Shown here in pieces: positions 1 to 5,408 of a DNA stretch of 9,013 bases. Source of the DNA: Thermoprotei archaeon (lineage in GTDB: Archaea > Thermoproteota > Thermoprotei_A > Sulfolobales > WANQ01); the NCBI GenBank assembly GCA_027038805.1, contig JALWGO010000220.1:1-9013 (forward strand). Direction: 5' to 3'. The notes under the pieces were generated by a model that saw nothing but the letters and a program-made list of their open reading frames with translations, was not told the DNA's origin and made no database searches. Position 1 is the first letter of the stretch. Each line of letters starts with the position of its first letter. Position numbers and translations under genes: made by a program.

Positions 1-130
1 GAATCCTCATGTACACTTCTATTTTCGACCTACGGACTTTCACCTTATCTATCTCTATATCTATCCAGCGTCTACGAGCCTCAAAGTATAGATCCCTAAG
101 CCACGCCCACTCGTCACTTGACTTAGCCAC
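1..130 (-). CDS. Unrecognised protein, N-terminal 43 residues (cut by window edge)
   Basis: Reading the minus strand from a GTG at 130-128 gives an open frame of 43 codons to the window edge, beginning M-A-K-S-S-D-E-W-A-W and rich in Arg, Asp and Ile. A strong Shine-Dalgarno match (GGGAGGAGA, minus strand, 142-134) ends three bases before the GTG and is the main reason for calling a gene this short. The fragment is strongly charged (segments such as EARRRW and DKVKVRRSK), with no signal peptide or membrane segment. It diverges from the gene at 218, and the AT-rich stretch at about 155-187 could hold promoters for both. I do not recognise the family from 43 residues. The reading frame and start are well supported; the function is unknown. 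Confidence 0.7.
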   Translation of the reverse strand, partial: MAKSSDEWAWLRDLYFEARRRWIDIEIDKVKVRRSKIEVYMRI

Positions 131-171
131 GTCTCTCCTCCCAATGCTGAAATCCTATATTCATTAAGACA

Positions 172-187
172 ATATTAATAATTATCC
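172..187 (+). promoter_or_regulatory. TATA-like element of the 218 gene, possibly shared with the divergent gene
   Basis: An AT-rich run around ATATTAATAATTA lies about 25 bases before position 205. A transcript starting there would have a leader of about 13 nt that includes GTGAT (209-213), complementary to the 3' end of archaeal 16S rRNA and 4 nt before the ATG. The sequence is nearly symmetrical and could also serve the divergent gene that starts at 130. This is pattern-based only. Confidence 0.4.
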
Positions 188-217
188 TAGACGAAAACAA
201 TTATACAGTGATCATAT

Positions 218-496
218 ATGAAAAACCGTGAAAAGAATATTTACGTACTAATGATAAAAGACACGGTATGCGAGCCTCCAAGATATATTGAATTATTTGA
301 AGACAAGTACAATATAAAGATAGTAGAAGCTGAGAACGAAGACGAACTAGTAGATAAAGCATTAGCCCTCTTAAAAAACGGTCAATCCATTATAATAGCA
401 TCAGAGTTGTCAGATAAAAACATAGAAAAAATACTATCCGAAACAAACCCGAGAAAACAATTCACCGCATTCAACACTATCAAATCACACCAATAA
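218..496 (+). CDS. Small unknown protein (92 aa)
   Basis: A 92-residue protein that I do not recognise. The ATG at 218 is preceded at a 4-nt distance by GTGAT (209-213), the same type of ribosome binding site seen at several genes here, so the start is well supported. The protein begins with a predicted strand (residues 8-14, IYVLMIK), then a charged middle in which short strands alternate with helices (IVEAENEDELVDKALALLKNG, then a hydrophobic strand SIIIASE), and ends with a Lys/Asn-rich tail. The alternating pattern suggests a small alpha/beta domain. There is no membrane segment, signal peptide or metal-binding cluster; it has a single Cys. It stands alone, with the tRNA gene about 50 bases downstream on the same strand. 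Codon use is A-rich, like the rest of the window. Confidence 0.65.
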   Translation: MKNREKNIYVLMIKDTVCEPPRYIELFEDKYNIKIVEAENEDELVDKALALLKNGQSIIIASELSDKNIEKILSETNPRKQFTAFNTIKSHQ

Positions 497-502
497 CGAT
501 AA

Positions 503-511
503 GCTTAAAAG
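503..511 (+). promoter_or_regulatory. TATA box of the initiator tRNA gene
   Basis: GCTTAAAAG is a good archaeal TATA box. Its centre (about 507) puts the transcription start near 532-533, so the primary transcript would have a leader of about 16 nt. That leader contains TGGCGGGG (535-542), one arm of the inverted repeat around the tRNA. Confidence 0.6.
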
Positions 512-548
512 ACCAACAAACAAACAGTAATAGCTGGCGGGGTAACAC

Positions 549-649
549 AGCGGGGTAGGGTAGCCAGGTTAGCCCGCGGGGCTCATAACCCCGAGGTCGG
601 TGGTTCAAAACGGGGCATATGCCCCGGGAGAATCCACCCCCCGCTACCA
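549..649 (+). tRNA. Initiator tRNA-Met (CAT), with T-loop intron and encoded CCA
   Basis: A complete cloverleaf can be drawn by hand: acceptor stem AGCGGGG/CCCCGCT (7 of 7 pairs), D-stem GGGT/GCCC with one wobble pair, anticodon stem CGGGG/CCCCG around loop CTCATAA (anticodon CAT), variable loop AGGTC, T-stem GGTGG/CCACC, discriminator A and encoded CCA. The A1:T72 pair and three G:C pairs at the base of the anticodon stem mark it as the initiator rather than an elongator tRNA-Met. The normal T-loop TTCAAAT is interrupted by 23 nt (about 610-632). With the intron removed the tRNA is 78 nt including CCA. No anticodon-loop intron is present. A TATA box lies about 40 bases upstream. Confidence 0.95.
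610..632 (+). other. 23-nt tRNA intron in the T-loop (about position 59/60)
   Basis: The insert carries a self-complementary hairpin (CGGGGC, loop ATAT, GCCCCG). Removing 23 nt restores the standard T-loop TTCAAAT. Because of flanking A residues the exact cut could be after tRNA position 57, 58 or 59. A cut after TTCAAA (59/60) gives symmetrical 3-nt bulges (AAA and AAT) on either side of a 4-nt central segment (TTCA against GGAG), as in the bulge-helix-bulge substrate of the archaeal splicing endonuclease. The central helix is weak (two Watson-Crick pairs, one wobble, one mismatch), so this is a relaxed form of the motif. Non-canonical tRNA introns are well known in Crenarchaeota. Confidence 0.85.
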
Positions 650-678
650 ACTACCGACCCCCCGCCACCATAAATAAT

Positions 679-725
679 CCCGTTCTAGCTGACTAGATCT
701 AACGGGTCAGGTTTTATTAGTTTTA
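679..725 (+). terminator. Hairpin followed by T-runs downstream of the tRNA
   Basis: CCCGTT (679-684) pairs with AACGGG (701-706), and inside it CTAG pairs with CTAG around a CTGA loop. T-runs follow at 712-715 and 721-724. The position, just after the tRNA and before the peptidase gene, suits termination of the tRNA transcript. Archaeal terminators usually rely on the T-run alone, so the hairpin may have another role, for example as a binding site ahead of the peptidase gene. Confidence 0.4.
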
Positions 726-749
726 GACTATGTAGTTATACTTGGTGAT

Positions 750-1871
750 ATGGTATTGAGTTATCGTTATAGTAAGGATACTATTTACTCCTTACTTAAA
801 CGGCTTTGTTCTACTATATCTGTATCTGGCCATGAAGAAGAGATACGTGGGCTTATAATTGATGAGCTAAAACCCTATGCCGATGAACTGTGGATTGATA
901 GTCTTGGAAATGTTATAGCTGTTAAGAAGGGTTCACGTGGTTCCGGTAGGTTCATGATTGCAGCACATATGGATGAAATAGGGTTAATGGTGACTCATGT
1001 AGATGAGCGTGGTTTCATTAGGTTTGCTCCTATAGGTGGGTGGAGTGAACGTATTCTACCAGCTCAGCGTGTACTCATAAAATCACTTGATGGAAAGAAT
1101 GTTGTGAGAGGTGTAATAGGCTCTAAGCCTCCTCATGTTATGAAACCCGAGGAAGCTAAGCAAGTTATACCTATGAACAACTTGTTCATAGATATAGGGG
1201 TTAGTAGTAGAGAGGAAGCAGAGAAACTAGGGATAGGTCCTGGAAGTATTATTGTATTAGATAGAGATGTTGTAAGACTAGGAAACCCCGATATAGTTTC
1301 GGGAAGAGCTTTTGATGACCGTGTTGGCGTTGCAACTATGATAGAAGCCTTTAAGGCTCTTGATGACCACGAGGTAGACGTCTATGCTGTAGCAACTGTT
1401 CAGGAAGAAGTAGGATTAAAGGGAGCTAGAGTAGCCGCCTTCGCTATTGAACCACACGTAGCATTGGCTCTAGATGTCACTGTTGCAAGCGATGTTCCGG
1501 GTGTTGAGGAGCACGAACAAGTAACCAAGATCGGTAAGGGGCCAGCTATTAAAATAATGGATGGTAGGAGGGGGTCAGGGCTAATAGCTCATCCGGCTGT
1601 CAGAGAGCTTCTAATAAGAACAGCAAAGGAGGAGAACATACCCTACCAGTTAGAAATACTTACGGGAGGGACTACAGATGCATCAATAATACAGTTGAAC
1701 AAAGAGGGCGTTCCAGCTGGAACAATATCTATACCCACAAGATACATTCACTCACCAGTCGAAGTGCTCAGCCTAGCTGATGTAGAGAATGCAGTAAAAC
1801 TAACAATAGGCTTTACTAAACGTTTAACAAGCGAGTGGATAAAAGAGAATTTGAAGAGAAAAATTAAGTAA
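750..1871 (+). CDS. M42 family metallo-aminopeptidase (TET / FrvX type)
   Basis: A predicted cytosolic dinuclear-metal aminopeptidase of the M42 family, whose archaeal members form large tetrahedral (TET) particles that trim oligopeptides to amino acids. The length (373 aa) is normal for the family. Visible metal and catalytic residues: H73 and D75 in AAHMDEIG, an Asp of FDDR (189/190), E219-E220 in VQEEVG (general base and ligand), D242 in ALDVT, and H334 in RYIHSPVE. GGTTDA (306-311) is also typical. The segment at about 85-175, between H73 and FDDR, corresponds to the inserted dimerisation domain. The start is not settled: GGTGAT (744-749) touches the ATG at 750, while TTG at 756 (codon 3) lies 6 nt away, a more usual spacing. 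No partner genes adjoin; the substrate class (acidic, hydrophobic or basic) cannot be read from the sequence. Confidence 0.93.
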   Translation: MVLSYRYSKDTIYSLLKRLCSTISVSGHEEEIRGLIIDELKPYADELWIDSLGNVIAVKKGSRGSGRFMIAAHMDEIGLMVTHVDERGFIRFAPIGGWSERILPAQRVLIKSLDGKNVVRGVIGSKPPHVMKPEEAKQVIPMNNLFIDIGVSSREEAEKLGIGPGSIIVLDRDVVRLGNPDIVSGRAFDDRVGVATMIEAFKALDDHEVDVYAVATVQEEVGLKGARVAAFAIEPHVALALDVTVASDVPGVEEHEQVTKIGKGPAIKIMDGRRGSGLIAHPAVRELLIRTAKEENIPYQLEILTGGTTDASIIQLNKEGVPAGTISIPTRYIHSPVEVLSLADVENAVKLTIGFTKRLTSEWIKENLKRKIK

Positions 1872-1952
1872 TTTCCTTGACTATAAACTCTCTTTCTATT
1901 ACATCTAATTCTTTAAACAAAAGTAAAGAATAATAACTTTGAACACCTATTG

Positions 1953-1966
1953 TTAGCATAAGCTAA
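1953..1966 (+). repeat. Short perfect hairpin upstream of the carboxyltransferase gene
   Basis: TTAGC, loop ATAA, GCTAA lies 38 bases before the ATG at 2005, inside a gene-free gap of 133 bases. It is short enough to arise by chance. No convincing TATA box position goes with it. Confidence 0.25.
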
Positions 1967-2004
1967 GAATTCAACATGTTAAATTTCAAAAAAGGTGATA
2001 AAAT

Positions 2005-3477
2005 ATGGTAAAATTAAACGATCTCACCTTACGTGACGCTCACCAAAGCCTTCTCGCAACACGCTTAAAAACAGAAGACATGATCCCGGTTCTCGAACTC
2101 TTTGATAAGGCTGGGTTCTATGCACTAGAAATGTGGGGTGGGGCAACCTTTGATGCTCCTTTAAGGTATTTGAAGGAGGACCCTTGGGAGAGACTAAGGA
2201 TCATAAGAGCAAATATAAGGCGCCCCAAGCTAATGATGCTTCTTCGAGGACAGAATCTCGTAGGTTACCACCACTACCCCGATGACATCGTTGAAAAATT
2301 TGTTGAGAAAGCATACGAAAACGGCATAGATATATTCAGGATCTTCGATGCATTAAACGATTATAGGAATCTTATAACAAGCGTTAGAACAGCAAAGCGG
2401 GTTGGAGCTGAGGTACAAATATGTATAGTGTATACTATAAGCCCGGTACATACTCTAGAATACTATAGGAAACTAGCTGAGGAGGCAAAGGCCTTAGACG
2501 CTGATACTATAACGATTAAGGATATGGCTGGGATCCTTGAACCCTATACAGCATATGAGTTAGTGAAGATGATAAAGAATGAGGTGGGACTACCAGTAAA
2601 CGTTCACAGCCATGCAACAGCTGGTTTCGGCCCTATAACCCTAATAAAAGCTGCCGAGGCTGGTGCTGATCTCTTAGATGTAGCTGTTTCAACTATGAGC
2701 ATGGCTACGAGCCATCCACCCGCAGAGACTATAGCGTATATTTTGAAGAAAAAAGGCATGGATCCAGGAGTTGATATTAATATAGTGTTAAAAATAGCAG
2801 AATACTTCTGGGAGGTTCGTAAAAAGTATAGAAAATACGATTATATATACAAAGGCCCAGTAGTCGATGCAAGAGTTATAATACACCAGATACCAGGAGG
2901 AATGCTAAGTAACTTAATATCGCAACTAGAGCAATACAAAGCTCTAGACAAGTTAGAACAAGTCCTCGAAGAAGTCCCTAGAGTAAGAGAAGACCTTGGA
3001 TGGCCCCCACTCGTCACTCCGCTTTCCCAAATTGTTGGAACACAAGCTGTAATGAACATTATCTTAGGTGAACGGTATAAGATAATAATTAAGGAGGTAA
3101 AAGACTACGTAAAAGGACTATACGGTAGACCACCAGCCCCGATAAAAGAATGGCTTGTGAAAAAAGTATTAGGAGACGAGAAGCCTATTGATGTTAGACC
3201 TGCAGACCTATTAGAACCGATGTATGAAAAGATAAAGAAAGAATTACCGAGAGACCTAGTAGAAAAAGAAGAAGACTATCTAACATACGCCTTATTCCCA
3301 GAAGAAGCATTAGAATTCTTCAAGTACCGCAAAGAGCTTAGAGAGAAAGCATTAAAGGAATACAATGTCAGAATAGGAAAAAAGACGATAACAGCTACAA
3401 TAGAAGAGACAGGCGAAGACTCCTATAGTGTTAAGATAGGAGATCAAGTATTTAATTTAGAACTCATTGAAGATTAA
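2005..3477 (+). CDS. oadA: Biotin-dependent carboxyltransferase subunit (OadA/PycB family) lacking the biotinyl domain
   Basis: Carboxyltransferase that moves a carboxyl group between oxaloacetate or pyruvate and enzyme-bound biotin. The N-terminal TIM barrel (about 1-290) shows the family signatures: LTLRDAHQS (metal ligand D11), MWGGATFD, the catalytic lysine K172 in TIKDMAG, and metal ligands H201 and H203 in VHSHATAG. The conserved carboxylase region follows (PGGM 297-300, GTQAV 345-349). Family members with a fused C-terminal biotinyl domain run to about 570-600 aa. This one stops at 490, after strands resembling the linker before that domain, and has no biotin-lysine motif (AMKM), so a separate biotin carrier is needed. 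The start is firm: GGTGAT (1994-1999) lies 5 nt before the ATG. Whether it acts in pyruvate carboxylation or as part of a sodium-pumping oxaloacetate decarboxylase cannot be decided here. No carrier or pump gene lies nearby. Confidence 0.9.
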   Translation: MVKLNDLTLRDAHQSLLATRLKTEDMIPVLELFDKAGFYALEMWGGATFDAPLRYLKEDPWERLRIIRANIRRPKLMMLLRGQNLVGYHHYPDDIVEKFVEKAYENGIDIFRIFDALNDYRNLITSVRTAKRVGAEVQICIVYTISPVHTLEYYRKLAEEAKALDADTITIKDMAGILEPYTAYELVKMIKNEVGLPVNVHSHATAGFGPITLIKAAEAGADLLDVAVSTMSMATSHPPAETIAYILKKKGMDPGVDINIVLKIAEYFWEVRKKYRKYDYIYKGPVVDARVIIHQIPGGMLSNLISQLEQYKALDKLEQVLEEVPRVREDLGWPPLVTPLSQIVGTQAVMNIILGERYKIIIKEVKDYVKGLYGRPPAPIKEWLVKKVLGDEKPIDVRPADLLEPMYEKIKKELPRDLVEKEEDYLTYALFPEEALEFFKYRKELREKALKEYNVRIGKKTITATIEETGEDSYSVKIGDQVFNLELIED

Positions 3478-3479
3478 GG

Positions 3480-3530
3480 TCACTGTCGCTCCACTTCATC
3501 ATTTCTCAGAGTCGTCTCCACGATCATCCC
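3480..3530 (-). ncRNA. Candidate box C/D guide RNA with two homologous halves
   Basis: On the minus strand, in order: box C-like GGGATGA (3530-3524; one base off RUGAUGA), 14-nt guide, perfect D' CTGA (3509-3506), 3-nt spacer, perfect C' ATGATGA (3502-3496), 12-nt guide (3495-3484), box D-like GTGA (3483-3480; one base off CUGA). Guide lengths and the D'-C' spacing are typical of archaeal box C/D RNAs. The two guides are near copies: GTGGAGACGACT and GTGGAGCGACA. A TATA-like CTTAAATAAT centred near 3557 lies about 26 nt before the predicted 5' end. Against it: both outer boxes deviate, the G of the box D would not pair in the kink-turn, and I see no good terminal stem. The 3' end touches the carboxyltransferase gene's stop region. 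No target is assigned. Confidence 0.42.
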
Positions 3531-3551
3531 AAAATACTTTATTATCATCCG

Positions 3552-3562
3552 ATTATTTAAGA
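3552..3562. promoter_or_regulatory. Near-symmetrical TATA element serving the 3581 gene and possibly the divergent RNA
   Basis: ATTATTTAAGA reads as a TATA box on both strands (TTATTTAAG on plus, CTTAAATAAT on minus). Its centre is 24 nt before the ATG at 3581, which predicts a leaderless mRNA, and about 26 nt before the box C of the candidate RNA on the minus strand. Confidence 0.55.
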
Positions 3563-3580
3563 CGATTTGGGAGAACAAGT

Positions 3581-4606
3581 ATGTTAGAGAACTACAAGTA
3601 TATTTTTATAATAACAATATTATTAGTGCTTATACTTCACGGTATTGTTGCGAGTTCACTAGTATTAAAGCCTATTCTATGGAACATTGAGGACAATGAA
3701 GTAGATTTTGTATACAAGATAGCACACGTAATGGTGTTAAATCCAACGCTTATAAGAGTAATAGATTTTAACGATGTGGACAATAGTTCGCTACAAAAAC
3801 TTCTTGTTAAAACCTATTATAGTAGAAATGTTATCATACCCTCTAATCAAGTCTATATTAGAGATGGATGCCTTTATTTAACTGGAACAGAACATTTAGT
3901 GATTAACACAAGCTACGTAGGCTTAAATAATACTAACTATGTGTTGGTTAAAGCGCTTGTAAAATGGGTGAGTGGTGGATATGAGGGTTTCTCTAGAGGT
4001 GGTATAGGTTTCTATGGTACGACAGATTATGATACGGTGAACGACTATTATGTTGCTGCACCATACTGGCTTAGCGTTATAGGATCATTTAATACAAGCG
4101 AACCCGTTTCATATGATTTTGAGGGACATATCACATGGCTTGAAGGAGAGTGGGGGTTCAGTGAATCAGTGAATAATAAAATCTACAAATATAATACTAC
4201 ATACGAGGTATGGATTGCACGCATAGACAACTATATTATTGGTGGAATAAACGCATACCCTCGATCATGGATATTCTACATTAATGGCACATACTATTTA
4301 CCCGAAGTTGTCAGTCACGCTGGAACAGTATGTATAAAGAAAATAGAGTTCTATAACCTCAGTGAGGGAGAACCAAAGACTAAGACAAGTATTTTACCAT
4401 CAACATTGCTAGACTTTGATACCTTTAGTAATCTAAGCTATGTCTACCTACGCCAAGATACTTGTAAACAATATATATTTACCAGTGGTAGATGGGATCT
4501 AGTAACATCTACTCTATTCTTCTTCGTAAGGAAGACTGATACTTGCCTCCTATTACCCTATAAATACAATATTAATATACCAATAATTTATAATAGTGGA
4601 AAATAA
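3581..4606 (+). CDS. Predicted membrane-anchored or secreted glycoprotein, function unknown
   Basis: A 341-residue protein with a hydrophobic N-terminal segment (residues 8-28, rich in Ile and Leu) that acts as signal peptide or membrane anchor. The remainder looks extracytoplasmic: it is rich in Tyr, Asn, Ser, Thr and Trp, with a beta-rich pattern and eight N-glycosylation sequons (N68, N109, N116, N171, N205, N235, N259, N284). Four Cys (97, 251, 295, 322) could form two disulfides. The stretch around 121-220, with alternating aromatic strands and GGIGFYG, recalls lectin-like beta-sandwich domains, but this is only an impression. The frame is open back to 3467, overlapping the previous gene, yet the ATG at 3581 is chosen because a TATA box lies 24 nt upstream and the signal segment then stands at the N-terminus. 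I do not recognise the family. Confidence 0.75.
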   Translation: MLENYKYIFIITILLVLILHGIVASSLVLKPILWNIEDNEVDFVYKIAHVMVLNPTLIRVIDFNDVDNSSLQKLLVKTYYSRNVIIPSNQVYIRDGCLYLTGTEHLVINTSYVGLNNTNYVLVKALVKWVSGGYEGFSRGGIGFYGTTDYDTVNDYYVAAPYWLSVIGSFNTSEPVSYDFEGHITWLEGEWGFSESVNNKIYKYNTTYEVWIARIDNYIIGGINAYPRSWIFYINGTYYLPEVVSHAGTVCIKKIEFYNLSEGEPKTKTSILPSTLLDFDTFSNLSYVYLRQDTCKQYIFTSGRWDLVTSTLFFFVRKTDTCLLLPYKYNINIPIIYNSGK

Positions 4607-4638
4607 AGTATACAGTATAAGTTACAGAGGCTGAAACA

Positions 4639-4956
4639 TTGGATAACGAGAAGAAGATAGACTTAGACTATATCCCGGAAGACGTATTAGAAGAAGTGTT
4701 GGAGGAGGAACGCAAGCAGAGAATGAAAAAGAAGACACCGTATCCTAGTAGCCGCGACATAGTAGAAGCCGTAATTGAAGCGGCGAAAATGGCTCGAGGA
4801 ATCCATCCAGATGAGTTCCCGGATCTCGTATTAAAGATCTTAGAGGATCAAGGATTCGATACTAGACATGTAACAGTAAAGAGGATATGGCATACCTATG
4901 AGAGTCTTGTGAGAAGAGGAGTGATAAGAGACACATTAGGTGTTATCGGCGGCTAA
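4639..4956 (+). CDS. Small helical protein, possible winged-helix DNA-binding protein
   Basis: A 105-residue, highly charged protein with no Cys. The N-terminal 30 residues are an acidic-then-basic helix (EDVLEEVLEEERKQRMKKK). The C-terminal two thirds read as helix, helix, recognition-like helix and hairpin (RDIVEAVIEAAKMARG, FPDLVLKILEDQGF, HVTVKRIWHTYESLVRRGVI), which fits a winged helix-turn-helix fold. DNA binding is inferred, not shown. The start is TTG at 4639. AGAGG (4626-4630) lies 8 nt upstream as a weak ribosome binding site, and AGTATACAG (4608-4616) could be a TATA box giving a nearly leaderless transcript. The next in-frame Met is at residue 29, which would lose the first helix. 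The gap to the previous gene is 32 bases. Confidence 0.65.
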   Translation: MDNEKKIDLDYIPEDVLEEVLEEERKQRMKKKTPYPSSRDIVEAVIEAAKMARGIHPDEFPDLVLKILEDQGFDTRHVTVKRIWHTYESLVRRGVIRDTLGVIGG

Positions 4957-5014
4957 GTTCAAAATTGCCCGAGCATCATCACCGTTCAGTGCCTGCATGT
5001 GATTTCATCGTTAG
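4953..5014 (-). ncRNA. Candidate box C/D guide RNA
   Basis: On the minus strand: box C-like ACGATGA (5011-5005; one base off RUGAUGA), 15-nt guide, perfect D' CTGA (4989-4986), 3-nt spacer ACG, perfect C' GTGATGA (4982-4976), 13-nt guide (4975-4963), box D-like TTGA (4962-4959). Flanking CTAA (5014-5011) and TTAG (4956-4953) can pair as a terminal stem, although CTAA shares one base with box C. The U of the D-like box can form a wobble with the G of box C, so the kink-turn is plausible. A TATA-like CTTTAATA (5041-5034) lies about 26 nt before the predicted 5' end. The 3' end overlaps the stop codon of the preceding gene on the other strand. Both outer boxes deviate from consensus and no target was identified. 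Confidence 0.48.
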
Positions 5015-5032
5015 ATTATTATTGTTTTTACT

Positions 5033-5041
5033 GTATTAAAG
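5033..5041. promoter_or_regulatory. TATA element serving the zinc protein gene and possibly the divergent RNA
   Basis: GTATTAAAG reads as a TATA box on plus, centred 24 nt before the ATG at 5061 (leaderless), and as CTTTAATAC on minus, about 26 nt before box C of the candidate RNA. The layout matches that at 3552-3562. Confidence 0.55.
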
Positions 5042-5060
5042 TTCTATTGACGTGAAATAT

Positions 5061-5351
5061 ATGGCTAAATGCGAGATCTGTGGAGAACGCGAAGCTCTTT
5101 ATAAATGTAGGCTTTGCGGAAGACTAGTATGTCCACTTCATTTTAATAAAAAGAAGGGTATATGTAGTGTATGTGAGATGGCTTTATGTGAGATTTGTGG
5201 AAGGAATCTATCAATAGGTTATTGTCCTATTTGTGGTAGGCTTGGTTGCAGTGATTGCCTGGTACAGATAACCCCGGTTGTACGTGTATGTAAGGATTGC
5301 TTAGCAAAATATGGTGTTAAGAGAGTTAAGGAAATTTTAGGTATTCGGTGA
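5061..5351 (+). CDS. Tandem zinc-binding protein (two cross-brace-like modules)
   Basis: A 96-residue protein almost entirely made of two zinc modules with the same ligand spacing. Module 1: C4, C7, C16, C19, C24, H27, C35, C38. Module 2: C43, C46, C55, C58, C63, C66, C77, C80. Both follow C-x2-C-x8-C-x2-C-x4-C-x2-(H/C)-xn-C-x2-C, with the last gap 7 or 10. Eight ligands per module fit two zinc ions each, as in B-box, RING or FYVE-type cross-brace folds. The similar spacing and shared words (CEICG, CxxCGRLxC) indicate internal duplication. Such modules usually bind proteins or nucleic acids; the role here is unknown. An in-frame GTG at 5052 is rejected as start: the TATA box at 5033-5041 predicts transcription beginning at about the ATG, and MAKCEICG is a natural N-terminus. 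Confidence 0.8.
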   Translation: MAKCEICGEREALYKCRLCGRLVCPLHFNKKKGICSVCEMALCEICGRNLSIGYCPICGRLGCSDCLVQITPVVRVCKDCLAKYGVKRVKEILGIR

Positions 5352-5408
5352 TTTGGATTAGAGTAAGGGATATATTCTTCTAGTACATAGGTGTGCTGGG
5401 TAATAATC

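Larger units (their letters stand above)
535..667 (+). repeat. Inverted repeat enclosing the tRNA, mimicking a second acceptor stem
   Basis: TGGCGGGG (535-542) is perfectly complementary to CCCCGCCA (660-667), which continues into CCA (668-670). The outer arms therefore look like a second acceptor stem with encoded ACCA end, nested around the real one. They differ from the inner stem by a paired change (outer G1:C72, inner A1:T72). Both arms fall inside the predicted primary transcript. What it does is unknown; candidates are a processing stem or the remains of a duplicated tRNA end. Confidence 0.6.

Noticed and set aside
637..670. Repeated tRNA 3' end considered as an attachment-site duplication left by an integrated element.
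   Set aside because: The copies are only 21 bases apart, no integrase or element lies between or beyond them, and the upstream arm is duplicated too.
2841..3059. Minus-strand frame of 72 codons inside the carboxyltransferase gene.
   Set aside because: It lies within conserved coding sequence of a recognised family and has no start signals.
3467..3580. In-frame N-terminal extension of the surface-protein gene back to a TTG overlapping the carboxyltransferase stop.
   Set aside because: It would put 38 non-hydrophobic residues before the signal segment and start upstream of the TATA box, which points to the ATG at 3581.
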